Shown piece after piece: positions 14,461-27,667 of a stretch of DNA of 64,000 bases. The position numbers were made by a program, and so were the translations under genes. Source of the DNA: Linyphia triangularis (Eukaryota > Arthropoda > Arachnida > Araneae > Linyphiidae); the NCBI GenBank assembly GCA_963978545.1, contig OZ021726.1, forward strand, positions 34,384,959 through 34,448,958, written 5' to 3'. Below the pieces are notes generated by a model that saw only the letters and a program-made list of their open reading frames with translations, had not been told where the DNA came from and did no database searches. Every line of letters starts with the position of its first letter. Within the stretch, counting starts at the first letter, position 1.

Positions 14461-16354
14461 ATGAGAAGCCCCGAATGTAGATGCCGTGTAGGAAAGATGG
14501 AAATTGAAAGTGATCGGGTTAGAGGATATCTGATGCCCCCTTCTCTTCCTGTGTGAGTCGAGGTTATTTCCGGGATTCGTGTAAAGGGAAAATCGTCTGA
14601 TTTTTCACTAGATTTGTTGCCTCTCAAGAGCAGTAAAAAATTCTACAATATAAACTAAGTAATTCACCAAAAGTATAATTTAAAAAATATATATTTATAT
14701 TATGTTTATTTTTTATAAAAACTATAAGTTGTGCAAAAAGCTTCCCCAGGATTAAAAAGTATATGTTTTTAATATATATTTGAAGGTGCATTAAATAAAT
14801 TTTATGAAAGCCAATTCCCTTAATAAACTTTCAAATTACCTCTCTGCTGGGAGAATGTCACTTCGGTAATTTATTTTTCTCAGCGTTGCACTTGGCACAC
14901 TTGTTTTATTAGCGTTCAAAGACTTTCCAGGCCAACACGTAAAATGAACTGAACTTGATATTCTCCAAGATAAAAAAGGGCTACAATTCGAAATTTATCA
15001 AGGTAATTGGTGTTTATAAAAAAAATTAGTGCATTTTCAATTTCTCAAAAACATATATCATACAGTATAATAACATTGGCGCAATATTAATTCAATCAAC
15101 TTTAAATGCAATGATTAATATAGTATTTCAAGTAATGACCGATTCCATATTTCAAACAATAAGAGATTTCAAGCAATATTTCAAACCATGAGATTTCTGG
15201 TAAAGTACTAATTTTGTGACGCTGCTTGTATAAAATTACTTTTCCGAATTCCATTGGGAATATAAATTATAATGAATTATTATTATAGGTCTAAAGTTTG
15301 AAAAAAAGTACTTGAGAATGTTTTAATCTTGTCACTCGATATTAGACAAAGCGTTATTTAATCTCTTGCCACGTCTTTTGAATCATCCCCGAAACTACAT
15401 TTCCTACAATTATGCTATCCGAAATTTTAGGTCATTTTATTTCTTTATCTTTTCTTGTGCACGATGTTTCCCTCAAAAAATCCCAGCTGGATGTTACCAG
15501 GGCTTCGAGGAGGCCATTACCATGGTACCAATCCATGACGAACTTAATTTATGACTTCATTACAAGGAGAAATGGGGAGGCAAAGATTAAAAACTTACAT
15601 TATTTCATTATGCCTTTTCATAAAAATCATGGGAACATGTTATAGCTTCTCAGTCATATGATTTAGCAATCCCAGCATCCTTTTCTGATGATCCTGTATA
15701 TTTTTCTTCTTGCGGATTAACAAAACAGACTACTATTTTCAGTTTTGTACTTTTATTTTTTAGTTTTGTAGTTCTGATAAAAATAGTAACATTTGTTTGG
15801 CCTTTAAAGTTTTCAATGTAGAAGTGTTATGAATAATGGTTCGTCATTAAATGTTTTGTTTATCTGAATTTCTTAGTGCAGCGTTTAAGAAACGATTGGT
15901 TTACCAAATATAAAATTGTAATGTAGTTGAAATATTTAAAAAATATATATATATTTGTTCCTTTTAGAAATTGTCAAGGATGTCATTAAGAATTTGAAAA
16001 TTTGGTAAGGAATATAACTCGTATTAAAAATATTTCAGAGTATATATTACAGTTTATAAATTTTGGGCACTTAATTTCAATGTAATTCCTCGAAAACATA
16101 AAATATTTCCACTCAGCTTAATTTCATAACGTACATGCTATAGTCGTATTTAAGACAAATTATTCTCTTAAAAAATAAAAATAATGTTTTTTTACTAACG
16201 AAAAAATACAAAGACAACACATTTGTTTCATTACAAATTATCAAAGAACTATTAATTGCAAATGATCCACCTCTAGCCAACCAATTGGAACATGCAATAT
16301 TTGATATTGACATCACTGGTAGCAGAAGTAGCAGTAGCAGCCATCGAAAACTTA

Positions 16355-16510
16355 AATCAGCTGTCCAGCTGCGGTTATTATTTCATGAACTCCCTTTCCT
16401 CTCTTCCTCCCCACCCGTATTCTCTCCCCTCCCCCTTCTCCGCGAATGCATGTTACACCCTCCCCTCCGAACTCTGGGGTGTTCTATAGCTGTATTGAAG
16501 TTTCAGTTTA
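16355..16510 (+). promoter_or_regulatory. Putative distal promoter of the nervy/MTG-like gene
   Basis: Two CAGCTG E-boxes (16358 and 16366) abut TGCGGTTA (16370), which fits the RUNX/Runt consensus TGYGGT. A C/T-rich tract follows at about 16390-16475, then an arthropod-type initiator TCAGTT at 16503-16508. At +28 the sequence AGTTT matches four of five positions of the RGWYV downstream promoter element. There is no TATA box at -30. Start-site placement is inferred from motifs only. Confidence 0.35.
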
Positions 16511-17004
16511 GTGTGCTACGTCGTGGTGAGCAGTTTCTACGTGTTGTTGGTGTGGACGATTGTTTATATCCATTTCTAAATTACGTGTTTTATTGTGTTC
16601 TACGAAATTTTTACGGAGTATTCTAATTGGTGTTCGATTCGTGTATTTTCCCGCTCTTTAGTGTGCAAAAGATTTTTGCTTGTGACATTGTGTGTTGTTA
16701 TATCGTTGTTGCCACTTCCTCCAACTAAATAATGACAAGATAATTTGACGTTGTAATAATTGCGTCGCAAATTTTCAAATCAACCGGAGAATATAATTTG
16801 TGCGTCTTTCCCGTACTCTATGCAAACAAGAGGATTATTCTTTTTGAAGTTCGAATAGAAAATTGGAACTCCTCTTCACAACGTGGATGCCATTTTGTTG
16901 GATTTTATGCCGTAACTTATTAGAAGGAGATGCTGTTTGAATATAAATAAGCTTCATGTTTCTGTTTGGAATTCATACTAGGACAGAAAAAGTAACTGTG
17001 CAAT
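16505..17004 (+). other. 5' leader of exon 1 with multiple upstream ORFs
   Basis: If transcription starts at the TCAGTT initiator-like site (A at 16505), the leader is 500 nt. It carries six upstream ATGs: 16732 (3 codons), 16820 (12 codons), 16887 (17 codons), 16907 (2 codons), 16930 (6 codons) and 16956. The last runs out of frame over the main ATG and, after splicing, stops in exon 2 at 61086-61088. The 16956 ATG has T at -3 and +4, a weak context, while the main ATG has A at both. The arrangement suggests low or regulated translation of the distal isoform. Confidence 0.45.
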
Positions 17005-17083
17005 ATGAATACCTTATTGACGTCAGTACCAAGGGCTTACTTCTCCCATCAGATGTTGAGTCCATCTGCACAAATGTACACAG
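17005..17083 (+). CDS. Coding exon 1, probable nervy/MTG (ETO family) co-repressor, distal isoform
   Basis: An ATG at 17005 (A at -3 and +4) opens 26 codons plus one base, beginning MNTLLTSVPRAYF and ending SAQMYT, followed by a consensus donor (ACAG then GTAAGTA at 17084). The exon ends in phase 1, and joining it to the acceptor at 61013 creates an Asp codon and keeps the frame open through exon 2. The 26-residue N-terminus shows no domain, signal peptide or membrane segment; isoform-specific N-termini of this family are short and unconserved. A second frame, from ATG 16956, is also open across this exon but stops in exon 2, so it is a uORF and not the protein. I infer this is the distal first exon of the gene that owns exon 2. 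The phase match alone has a one-in-three chance of being accidental; transcript evidence would settle it. Confidence 0.5.
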
Positions 17084-17930
17084 GTAAGTAACCTACTTTT
17101 ATCAATAAAACTATCATGATAAAAGCAAAAATGGAGTAAATATGTGGAAAGGAAATTTCACTGACTGCTTGTATGTGATTTTCATTAAAGCGTTTTAGTA
17201 AGTAGCTACTTATAAAGTCCGTAACGTAATCATATATAATTTGTAATGTGATGTAACGTAATAATTTATAATTTTGTAAAAAAAATTAAGTATTTATGTT
17301 TGTAATGTAAAATAATAATTTATGTTTTCATATCGTAACGTTATATTTTAGAGAGTACCTTTTATTGAAATAACTTAAGGTATGATAAAGATACACAAAA
17401 AGTTCTTTTTAAAATAATTAAACAGGGTGCTAAATTTTCTACACATAGCATAGCATATATGATAATGTTACTTAAAAGTTCGTTGTTTGGACATGTGTAC
17501 GCAAGCGATTTTAGAAAATATACATAATTGTTTTTTTGCCTTTAATAATACTAATTATAATATTATAATTTTTTTTTGTTCCACTGTAAAAATTGTACGC
17601 ATTAAATTGAAAATTCACAAATGTATCAATTTAATTTTTATGTATTTTTAATAATTTATACAGTATCACTTTCTCAACGCACAATTGTTTTGTCAGTAAT
17701 TTATCAGAAGTATTACAAATGCTGAACATGATTTTACTACTGACAAGAAAATTACTCGATTTAAAGAAACAACGTTTATAATACTGAAATTAAATTTATA
17801 TATATTACATAGATAAAATTATGCATGTTAGAAAAATTAAAAATTGAGACGATTTTTATTCAACCAACTATAAGAATTATCATTAAAAGTCATGTTTTAA
17901 GAAAAAATCTAAGTTTTACATACACAAAAA

Positions 17931-18380
17931 TTATACATGCATAATTTAGCCTGCGCATCTGCATCAGATTTTCAACATAGTTTATATCATTGACCATTTG
18001 AATGTAATTGAATATTACATTGTTTATATTATTTTCTGTTCAAGATATTATGTAATTTTATTGCAATAATGTAACTCTTAAAATACCACACTTGGCAATA
18101 ATAGAACTAAAAAAAGTTGCATAAAATAATATAAATTTTACACAAGCAAAAATTATTCATCCATCTGCAGTTTATTCATGAGTATATACATAAAAATATA
18201 CCGAATAATTTAACATGCGCTTCTGCATTATAAGTTCAACATAGTTTACATCATTGACCGTATCAACGTAATTGGTAGGAAGTTTATATTGTTCTCTGTT
18301 CAAGATATTGTATACTTTTATTGCAGTGATGTACCTTTTTTTATAATACATTTGGCAATAATCTAGGGAAAAAAGTCGTT
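17931..18380 (+). repeat. Diverged tandem duplication
   Basis: 17931-18115 and about 18141-18380 share, in order, an ACACAA..AAAATTAT start, TGCGC..CTGCAT, CAACATAGTTTA, CATTGACC, CTGTTCAAGATAT and CTTTTATTGCA/ATTTTATTGCA, ending in TTGGCAATAAT. Confidence 0.7.
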
Positions 18381-20154
18381 ATACTGCGCATGCGTTTGAT
18401 AAGCCATCACTTACCATCATTCTCAGTAGGCTAAGTCGTCCATAAATTTTTAACACTTGATTTTTTTTAAGAATAATAATTTTGATACACTTAAAAATTC
18501 CCCGATAACTGTATACTTTGAAATTTGCATCCAAAAATTTAAATTTCTTGAACTTTGGTATTTAAAGTCTTAAATGTAATAAAATAATTACAATTAAAAT
18601 TGACGAAATATCTGAATGCACCCATTTTTATAAACTCGGTTTACTTGTTGGTTGAATTTGTGTTTCAATTGGCTTGTCCTTTGTTTAAAAAATTATATAA
18701 TTTTTTCTTTTCGTGATCGGAATTGGTTGAAACTTTTATTTCCATACATATACATGATGGACATAGAATAAAGACGACTCTTTTATGCACAACGTATATT
18801 TATGGTTTTAGATGTAAAACTGTTGCACAAGCCTTCAAAACTATTTATTCCGTCATTAAAGGCTATGCAAAATAAATATATTTTTTTATGAAACTATATA
18901 AATACTATATTTGATATTTATCATAATAAAGCCGACTAGTCAGGACAAAGTTCAATAATTGAAAAATATCCTACGATTTTCCCCGTTTATACGAATTTTC
19001 ACTTACACGTTCTTTTGAAACTTGCTGATTTGTATATGGTTAATTACTTTTATTACACTGATATATTTTCGATAGATTTATGCTCAGTAGATTTCTAATC
19101 TCATATTTCCTGTTGTTAAAAATTATTGGATAATAACTGTTTGAGCGACGGTTTCGGAAATGGGAAAGAGAAGGTTGGTGGTTGCCATTGGAAAAAATCC
19201 CTTTTTGGCATTGGTAACTTTTATGCATAATTCTAATGAATTTTTATTCCTCGTATTATCATGAACATTTTTTAATATCCCAGAGCTTAAAAGTGTAATG
19301 GCATCGTTAGATAGTCTATCTTACAAGTTTCAGTTCGAATAGACGACGTTAAGTGGGCTAGTTCGTTCTTCAGGGATTTGCAACTGTTCATCGTCGGTAG
19401 GCAAATACAAAATCGAAATTAAATATAAGAGATTTAAAAAAAAAAAAAACAATTGTATTTGAAGGGAAAAGTGTGGAGTTATGGAGGAACGTGAGGAGAG
19501 GAAAGCTATTTTTTTATAGCGTATGGTGTTGCATCAGGATATGAAACTCAGTTGAAAAGGGGAGTCTGGTTGAATCGAGTATTGCATCCAGTATGTAAGA
19601 TATTGAGAATCCGTTCTTCTAGGTCACACACGTGGTGATAATGAATAAAAAGTTCCTCACATTCTTTTTTAAATTAACGTCTATTAAACTTGGTCCTTGG
19701 GACAGTATCGAACTTTAAATTCCCATAAGAGGAACTATCGTAGAATAAAACAATTATATAATATCCCGTTTATTTCATGTGCTGAGGGGTGGGGGTTACA
19801 TAGAACTGTTGTCATTAACTTTAAGTATTCGAACCGTCTGTAATTCGGGAATGGAAATTTAAACAGCATTGTATTGATTCGCCACTGTTGTCTCGAATTA
19901 ATATATAGCATTTGGAATGTTTTAACGCTCTGTTTACCGAATATATAGAATAAGCTCTGAAAATTAAGTTGTGAAATGGCGGAAATTAATAATTAATGAA
20001 ATTAACTATGAAATCAGAAGAAACTTAATAGGATTTTATTAAAAACTATTCTTTTCCAGATTTAACGTAAAATTGTTCATTTTATCATATGGCTCAAACT
20101 TGAAAGGGGCTAATTACGAAATACTAAATGAATACAATACATCATACCTTTTGT

Positions 20155-21644
20155 AATAGAAAAAAATATCATAATAACTGAAAAATGATTTGAGTTTTAG
20201 TTTTTTTTACATGCAATTGAAAGAAGTAGGGTAAATTAGCTAACATCACAGGAATAAATTTATTTCTTTAATAAAAATAGTCCGTATTTTTTTTTTTTTT
20301 TTTTTTTTTTTTGTTTTTTTTGTTGTAAAAACTAGGATTTCTCTATGTTATCCATTCAGTCTTATTCATAATTAAAATAAAAACTATAACCTTATAGATC
20401 TCATCAAAACTTAAAACTTTTTATAATAGAGGTTAATCAAAGTGATTTTTCCGAGAAACATTGTTTCCTTCCAAATTTTCAGGGATGCAAAAGGATGTAA
20501 AAGGATGCTATATGATGTTTAAATGTCCGTAAAATGCTTTTTAAACCTTAATTATAAGTTTTGTTTCAGTAAGTCAAATTGGTATTCATCTTAATGAAAG
20601 TAATTGAAAAACTTCTGCAGTTGTTTGGGAATTTTTTGACTGGCCTTTTACCAAATTAATTTAATTTGATATATTATAAAATGTTCAGGTTGTTTAACTT
20701 AATAAATTTTGAGAAGGCGGACTTATTAAGTGCTCTTGTTTTACTAATTTTTCATACGTTCGTAAAAAAAAAAAAAGTTTGCTTTGGTATTTTATTGCAT
20801 TGGAGCCTTAGATGATTTTTTTTTATTTATATACTAGATGATTATTTAGGTGATTACTAGGTGATTAATGATTAAATACTGTGTATTTGTTAAATGGCCT
20901 GAATGTGTCTGATTATCAATTTTGATGGCCGATTTTTTCAATCGCTTTATTTTGGAAAATAATTTTTAAAAACTTATCCACTGCTAGGTTTATATACCGT
21001 TGTTTTATTTCTAGTCTCGGCTCTCATTGTTAGGTTCGGCTTTTTATCAAATCTTCCTTCAAATTTGATCACATGATATTGGTGAGAAGCTATCTTACTT
21101 GATTATATTGTATGGAAAAAAAAATTCATATTAACTGAGAAATGATATGAGCTTTAGTTTTTTTTACATGCAATTTAAAGAAGTAGGGTAAATTAGCTAA
21201 CATCACAGGAACTAATTTAATGCTTTAATAAAAATAGTCCTTATTTTTATTTTGTTGTAAAAACCAGGATTTCTTTTTATTATCTATTCAGTCTATTTTA
21301 TAATTAAAATAAAAACTATAACCTTAAGGATCTCATCAAAACTTAAAACTTTTTAAAATAGAGGTTAAACAAAGTGATTTTTCAGAGTAACATTGTTTCC
21401 TTCCAAATTTTCAGGGATGTAAAAGCAAATACTATATAATGTTTAAATGTCCGTAAAATGTTTTTTAAAACGTTAATTATAATTTTTGTTTCAATAAGTA
21501 AAATTGGTATTCATATTTATGAAATTAATTGAAAAACTTCTGTAGTTGTTTGGGAATTCATTGACTGGCCTTTTACCAAATTAATTTAATTTGATGTATT
21601 ATAAAATGTTCAGGTTGTTTGACTTAATAAGTTTTGACTTAATA
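20155..21644 (+). repeat. Direct segmental duplication (copies of about 560 and 530 bp)
   Basis: Copy A (about 20155-20715) and copy B (about 21112-21644) share long runs such as GAAGTAGGGTAAATTAGCTA and ATTATAAAATGTTCAGGTTG. The offset falls from 957 to about 924 bp along the copies because copy A carries an expanded poly-T tract (20288-20312). About 400 bp of single-copy sequence lies between them. Confidence 0.85.
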
Positions 21645-22334
21645 AGTCTGGGGAATTTCATGGTTTGCTTCCCAAAAGATATGATATGAAAATCCTAGGT
21701 AATATTCCTTACAAGTCATACCGGAAGGCATTTCTCCTTCACATACTGGCAAAAGTAAAAATTTTCACTTACATGGGGGTATAAGTATAGAATAAAGTAT
21801 AGTTTTCATTTTAAGTCATATTAATCCTATTGAATGCGAAAAAGTGTGGTTAGAACCATTTATATTTTATCAGAAATCCGACTTTAATGAATATGATTAA
21901 TTACATCCTCAGAAAAAAAAAATTACGTTTTTCACTAATACTAAACAAACTAGAGAACAACGATTTTAATTATTATTTTAAACTCATTTCTCTACTTATT
22001 ATAAATAATTTGCTCAGTGAACCGATTTAAAAAAAAAAAAATTCTCACGTTTATTTTTACGTCGAGTTTGATTAATAGACAATTAGACCCAAACAACCAG
22101 TTGCGGAAAAGAAAACTTTTCTTCAAACTTCTCCGGGATAACCGATCACTCGGAAACTTCACAAAATTACATTGTGTAAATTTAAAAATAAGTAAGGAGA
22201 ACCGAAAACCCCTCCTGTCTGGAGATATAAAAAAAAAGAGAAAGAAAATGCGTAGGTATAAGATCAGCGACTGCAGTAAAACAAAACTAAAAGCGCTTAA
22301 AACTCACTCTAGTTGCAGCCTGATCGCTAAATAA

Positions 22335-22510
22335 CGGCAGCATTTCTGTAGTTATTGAGCGCGCAGTGTGCGAGCCTCTGATTGGCAGAGAGGCTTTCAG
22401 AGGTCGGCTTGCCACTGGTTGAGAGATGCTGTCTGTCACAGCTGCCGGCGCTTGCTGCCAGAAATTGAGAAGAGAACGCAGGGTGATGGATTTGGCTGAT
22501 TATCGCTGTT
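22335..22510. promoter_or_regulatory. GC-richer island with CCAAT-type and NFI-like motifs
   Basis: GATTGGC (inverted CCAAT) near 22380, a TTGGCAGAG..GCTTGCCA arrangement and CACAGCTGCCGGCGC near 22437. No donor in the right phase follows an ATG here, so I do not call it a first exon. Confidence 0.25.
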
Positions 22511-23589
22511 TTATGTCAGTTTTGTTACGATTTTTTTATGAAGGTTTTGAGTAAATTCGAAAAAGTTGCGGGGAGAATTATTTTGCTTTGTCATAAGTCA
22601 GAAAATGAAAATTTTTCATTGAATAAATTTTTTATTAAAAATTATTTTATATTGCATTTAAGTTAACAACAAGTTAAGTTAAACAAGTTGATATTCTTAA
22701 TAGTAAGTTTTCAAACAATGCAACTTTCATGATGTTTATTAGAATTAAATTGGCTAATTTCGCCTGCTTGTGTATTTTTCTTTCTTCTCGAATAATCGTT
22801 AATTTACTGGTTGATTATTTTAGAAATAGATGAAAAAAATTATTTATTTTTAATACATACTTTTGTTTTAAAACAATAATTTAACAATTAAAACAATAAC
22901 AGTTTGGCTATTCAAGTAATAGTTTAGCAGTTTTGTAGTTTTTCTGAAAAGGAATCAAAACACATTGGGATCGAATAATTCCTTGTCGCATTTTTCGCAT
23001 CCTGGCACTAGCAACAGCGTTTCTATAGGTGAGCGTTCACGAGTTATTTTAATAGAAAAGACATTTACGATAGAATCGAGGGTTAAACACATTTTAGTTA
23101 ATGTCTTTCAATCCAATGACTTTTGATAACTGAAATAGCATTGGGAAATTATTAAAAGTTTTCTACAAATCCGATTACAAAATATGTTAAAAAAAATTGT
23201 TCATGGGCTTATGACGGAAGAATCAAATCAATTTATTGATTATTTAAATTAAAAATGTACCTTTTAGTAGAATACATATTAATTGAAAGTGGAACTTAAA
23301 ATTTTATTTCAACACCCGCAGTACATTAAATATTTTCCCATAAATATAAATACTGAAAAAGAAGGGGGTTGGAGGAAACACTCCATACCTTATCCAAATA
23401 CTTATAAAGAAAAATAAACAATATCGCAAAAAAAAGTTTCAACTCCCTATTAATTAATTCGCAACAAAAACGAATTTAGCAGAAAAAAAAATCCTATTAT
23501 TTTGCCATCCGCGGAATCGATCACAACTAATTGGCTGAAATATGACAGCTGAACACACAAGAGATCAAACAGTAAAAATATCCTACAAC

Positions 23590-23900
23590 TTGGCGATCGA
23601 ATCAATCACCCGTTGGCGTCGACTTTGGCGCCACGTTGATTGAGGTACTGCAAGTTGTGGCAACCCGTTAGGCGTGAAATCCAGATGCCAGATGCACAAG
23701 AAGAGGAAAGATTGAACCTGAATAACGGACCTGAAATTCCAAGCAAGGTGCATTTGGAACTATTCCTTGTGAACCGGTTGTTTTTAAGTTGATTAACTTT
23801 AGACTTGTTTTCGAAGCTGTGCGCTGTAGATAAGGAGCCCCACAACTTTTCAATTACCGCCGATTTTTGCCAGTGAGTAATATTAATTGAGTGTTTAAAT
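23590..23900. other. GC-richer block, unassigned
   Basis: Contains TTGGCGTCGACTTTGGCGCC and several direct short repeats. A 106-codon minus-strand frame covers it but shows no domain, and there are no good flanking splice signals. It could be a conserved non-coding element or a piece of an old transposon. Confidence 0.3.
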
Positions 23901-25951
23901 TGTTTTAAGTAGTTGGTATTTTTCAATTTGGGTTTGTTTTAGAATGTTTCAGGTATGAAGTATCAGGACAATATCTGTTAAGAATTTGTTTTGTGCCGAT
24001 GACAATCGTTCGTGAATCATTTATTGAGTTGGTACTAATTTATTAACGATTATCTTAGCTATACCGAATAAAGAAAGTGTATATAGTTTTAAAAAGTTTT
24101 CTGAGTACTTTGAATACATTTGAATATCAATTTAAAATAAAACTGCAACTATTTTTTCCTGGCATATATTTGGTAATTTATTTAACCATTTTTAAATTCA
24201 AGGTGTAAAATTAAAAAATTCATATTAACGTACATCTTATTTTATAGAAATATATTAGTTAGTCTAGAATCGTATAGGTAACTTTGATTTTAATTTCTCT
24301 TTAAAAAAAAAACCAAAAAAAAAAAACCAAAACACTGATACATTATTGTTGGGTAATGTTCTTTTTGAGGTATTTCAACTTTGAGTAATTCCCAACGATA
24401 ATCAGAATTTAAAATGGGATGATAATTAAATGTTACAATATATTTGTGACTTTTCTTTTTTATGGGGATATGTATAATGTTGTGTTTAAATATAAGTGAA
24501 ATTTTATTTTTTACTGAGAATTCCGAAAATATTGAAATAATTTGTGTTTAATTCTTTGATTATTTTTAAGCATTTTTATTAAATTCAAAATGGATCTTCG
24601 TACATTTTAAGTATAAATTAATTTAAATATCCAACTTTTTTTTTCTTATTATAATATGTTGTCAAGTTTGCGTAACGTTGTTCATAGATGAATACAGTTT
24701 TGCTCTGAAAAAATATATATATTTGTCATACACAGCTTATAAATGATTGCATTTCATTTTAAACTAAATTATTTAGTCGATACTTCCATCGTTTTTCTTA
24801 TGTAATTTTTTTTGTTTTGTGCTAAAATTACATGTAACCAGTAAGGCATTCCCCTGTATAAATAATAGTTTTCTTTGAAGATAAATTAAACCTAAATTTT
24901 ATAGTTTCGCTTGACGGGGGACTGACAATTTTTTTGGATTTTCATAATTTCATGACGTATATCTTTTTCATCCTTTCGGAATGTACTATATAGCTCATCC
25001 ACTAAGTTTTGAATGTAATTTCTTTTCCCAAAGGGTTTAAAGTTATAAATTGGAGACGATATAGATTGCATGTTAAATCGTTGAACAGTATATTCTCAAT
25101 CTAAATTATGGAATATTGCATTCTAAATTCTAGGAAGTTTATGGCATGTATAAAAAAATATGTACAGTGGCTGATAACATTCGGAAGACTGAAAAGAATT
25201 GTTGAAAAATAAATTTTAATGAAGAAATTGATCTTATTTTTAGAATAAATTTATATTTTTTAGATCGTTTTCCATAAACTTAATATACTATATTATTTTT
25301 CATACATTATTGGATTTTATGTCTTAATATTGAAATAGATAACTAAGGCTCTTGCTAATATATATAATAATTATATTATGTTTTATTACATGTTTTTCGA
25401 AATTATTACACTAATTTGAAAGTTTCAGACATTAGAATGAGTTTACTCTTTTTTATACACATTTTACGTTGCTCAAATTGAACTTATTAACGGACTATTC
25501 GTGTAATCTTTTTTTTTTAATTTTTAATTTCCGTACTTGAACCAGCAATATACTATAATAAAATCGAGTAAATAGAGGTGCTATGTAGTAAATAATCTGT
25601 TCCTTCCCTCCCCCAAAACATTGTTCTTCCTCCCCCATATGTAGGGTAAGTTTGTTATCCCGCTAGTCATCTGTAATACAGGTTTCTTTGCAAGCTTACA
25701 TTTGTAACTAAGAAGACAAATTACAGGGGTTTAGTAAGCATAGCTGCCTAAGGATGTATTTGGTTTGTTGGTAATGACTTGTTTAATAAAATAACTGAAA
25801 ACCCAAATATGTTAAGGGAATTTACTAATGTTCAATAAGTATAAATCTGCATTATTTTAATTTTAGAAGAGATTAGCTAAAAAAGAAGTTAGAATGTCAT
25901 ATTTTAATAAAAATTAGGATTAAATTTGCGAGGAGTTGAAAGTATGTATAC

Positions 25952-26640
25952 TAGAGATCGGCGATATATCGATACGACGATATTTTTATCGATATTTTTT
26001 TAAAAATATTGATAGTAAAAATATTGAAACAAGTCGCCGATATATCGATATTTTCAAACATTTGTAGTTTTTTGACGATTATTTTGTTGTTCCATATGTT
26101 TTTTCGATTTTCTTTATTCCCTTTTCAAAAACTTCTAAACTAAGGTTTGGACTTGGCTGAAAGACAGTTAAAATGGCATTCTAACAAAAAGAAAACAAAA
26201 TGTGATGGAAAGATAAGATCATTTATTAGTAGTCATTAACATAGCGCCGTTTCAGTTGCCAACGTGTGCCTGGAATTTGCACCTAATTTTAAATATTAAA
26301 AACATCTCTATCAGCAAAATATGCGGTAAACTACTTTTCAAAATTTCTTCTTTAAAAGTAATTGTGAATTTATGCATTGACATTCAAATGTATTTTATTT
26401 ATTCTGATTGATAATATAATTTATTTATAAAAACAATTTTTATAATTCATTTATTAAAACAATTTTGGTATGAATTCATGATAAGTAGAAATTTGCCCCG
26501 AAAAACTTAGTTTCTGGTAAAATTAAAAATCAAATTAAAAAAAAAAAAAATTGTTTGGATACATCGATATTTTATCGATATTTTTTTCTATGCAACGATA
26601 TAGTATCGATATTTATTTTGATCGATATTTCTGACCTCTA
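25952..26640. mobile_element. hAT-type MITE, copy A (689 bp)
   Basis: The left end is TAGAGATCGGCGATATATCG; the right end, read in reverse, is TAGAGGTCAGAAATATCG. The flanks ATGTATAC (25944-25951) and ATTTATAC (26641-26648) match at 7 of 8 positions, consistent with an 8-bp target duplication typical of the hAT superfamily. There is no transposase frame. It shares termini and interior (for example CTTTATTCCCTTTTCAAAAA) with the copy at 34.7 kb. The termini hold five exact TATCGATA octamers. Confidence 0.8.
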
Positions 26641-27652
26641 ATTTATACAATGATACACGACGTGTTATGGATATATTTAAGTTCATAGTCAAGTATAAAT
26701 TCAAGTATAATTTCTTTATAAGTTAATTATGATGAAAAGAAGTAATGAATTTGCGATAGTAGCCGACTTCCAAAGGCTAATCGAAATATCTGTTTCGATA
26801 TGAATGGACAATACGTACAAAATTGAACATGTGACTTTCCAGGTGGACTTATATTGGAAATGGTGCATTTATGACTCGTATGGGAAGAAATCTTGTCAAA
26901 AACTTGTCAGCTAAACAAGGCAATATGCTTTAAATTGTCAACATTATCATCAAATTCTGAATGCAATGTATGAAAAACTGAACTGTGATTCGAATTCTGA
27001 ATGACTTGATTTTTAGTTGCATTCCATAACTCAGGTTTACTTTCCCTGAAGAAGAAATAAAAGAATGGTAGGACAAACTTTTTTTTCATTTTAATTGGTG
27101 CTTTATTTTTAATGAGCGTAAAAGTGTTATATATTTTAAGTTGAAAACAAAGGGATATTTTAAATGCTTTGAATTAGATAATAAATATGAAGATTTTTCT
27201 TAAATTTACTAACAACCAAATAGAGTTATTCAAATAGTTTGATTCAGAGTCTTCAACTTCTCAAATAATATATGTTCGTGCATTCATAATGTGGAAATCC
27301 CCCAAGTCCTGGTTTAATTATTATAATAAATTTATTTCCACTCATATATTTTATTGTTATTTAAATAATTTATTATTCTAATAAAGGAAACGCGACATAT
27401 TTAAAAATAAATTTAAAATATTGTTTTTTTTTAAACTCTCCCTGTGTTTATAAATCTTGACTTTTTCCGGAAAAAAAAAAAATACATTAGGTGAGTAGTT
27501 TCTCCAAAAGCGCACTGTTTTTTCTCACTAAGTCCAACTCATGCTGAATAATTTCAGTTATTTCTAAAGCAAAACAAACCTCTTTGTCTATATATGGAAT
27601 TACTACCAAGTTTAATAGAAACAGGAAAGACCAGATATTTTCCAGCCTACCA

Positions 27653-27667
27653 GGAATTTCCCACCTG
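27653..27667. promoter_or_regulatory. Kappa-B (Dorsal/Rel) site joined to an E-box
   Basis: GGAATTTCCC (27653-27662) is a full Rel consensus on the minus strand and overlaps CACCTG (27662-27667) by one base. It sits in a GC-richer block (27640-27740). Rel sites beside CACCTG-type E-boxes are a known fly enhancer grammar. Confidence 0.35.

Noticed and set aside
16285..16626. 113-codon plus-strand frame over the promoter
   Set aside because: Runs across the pyrimidine tract and the initiator-like site; Leu/Ser/Pro-rich from C/T repeats.
16956..17087. Alternative reading of exon 1 from ATG 16956 (MFLFGIHTRTEK...)
   Set aside because: Open through the exon but stops soon after the splice into exon 2 and has a weak start context; kept only as an overlapping uORF.
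23606..23926. 106-codon minus-strand frame
   Set aside because: No recognisable domain and no convincing start or splice signals; listed only as a GC-richer block.
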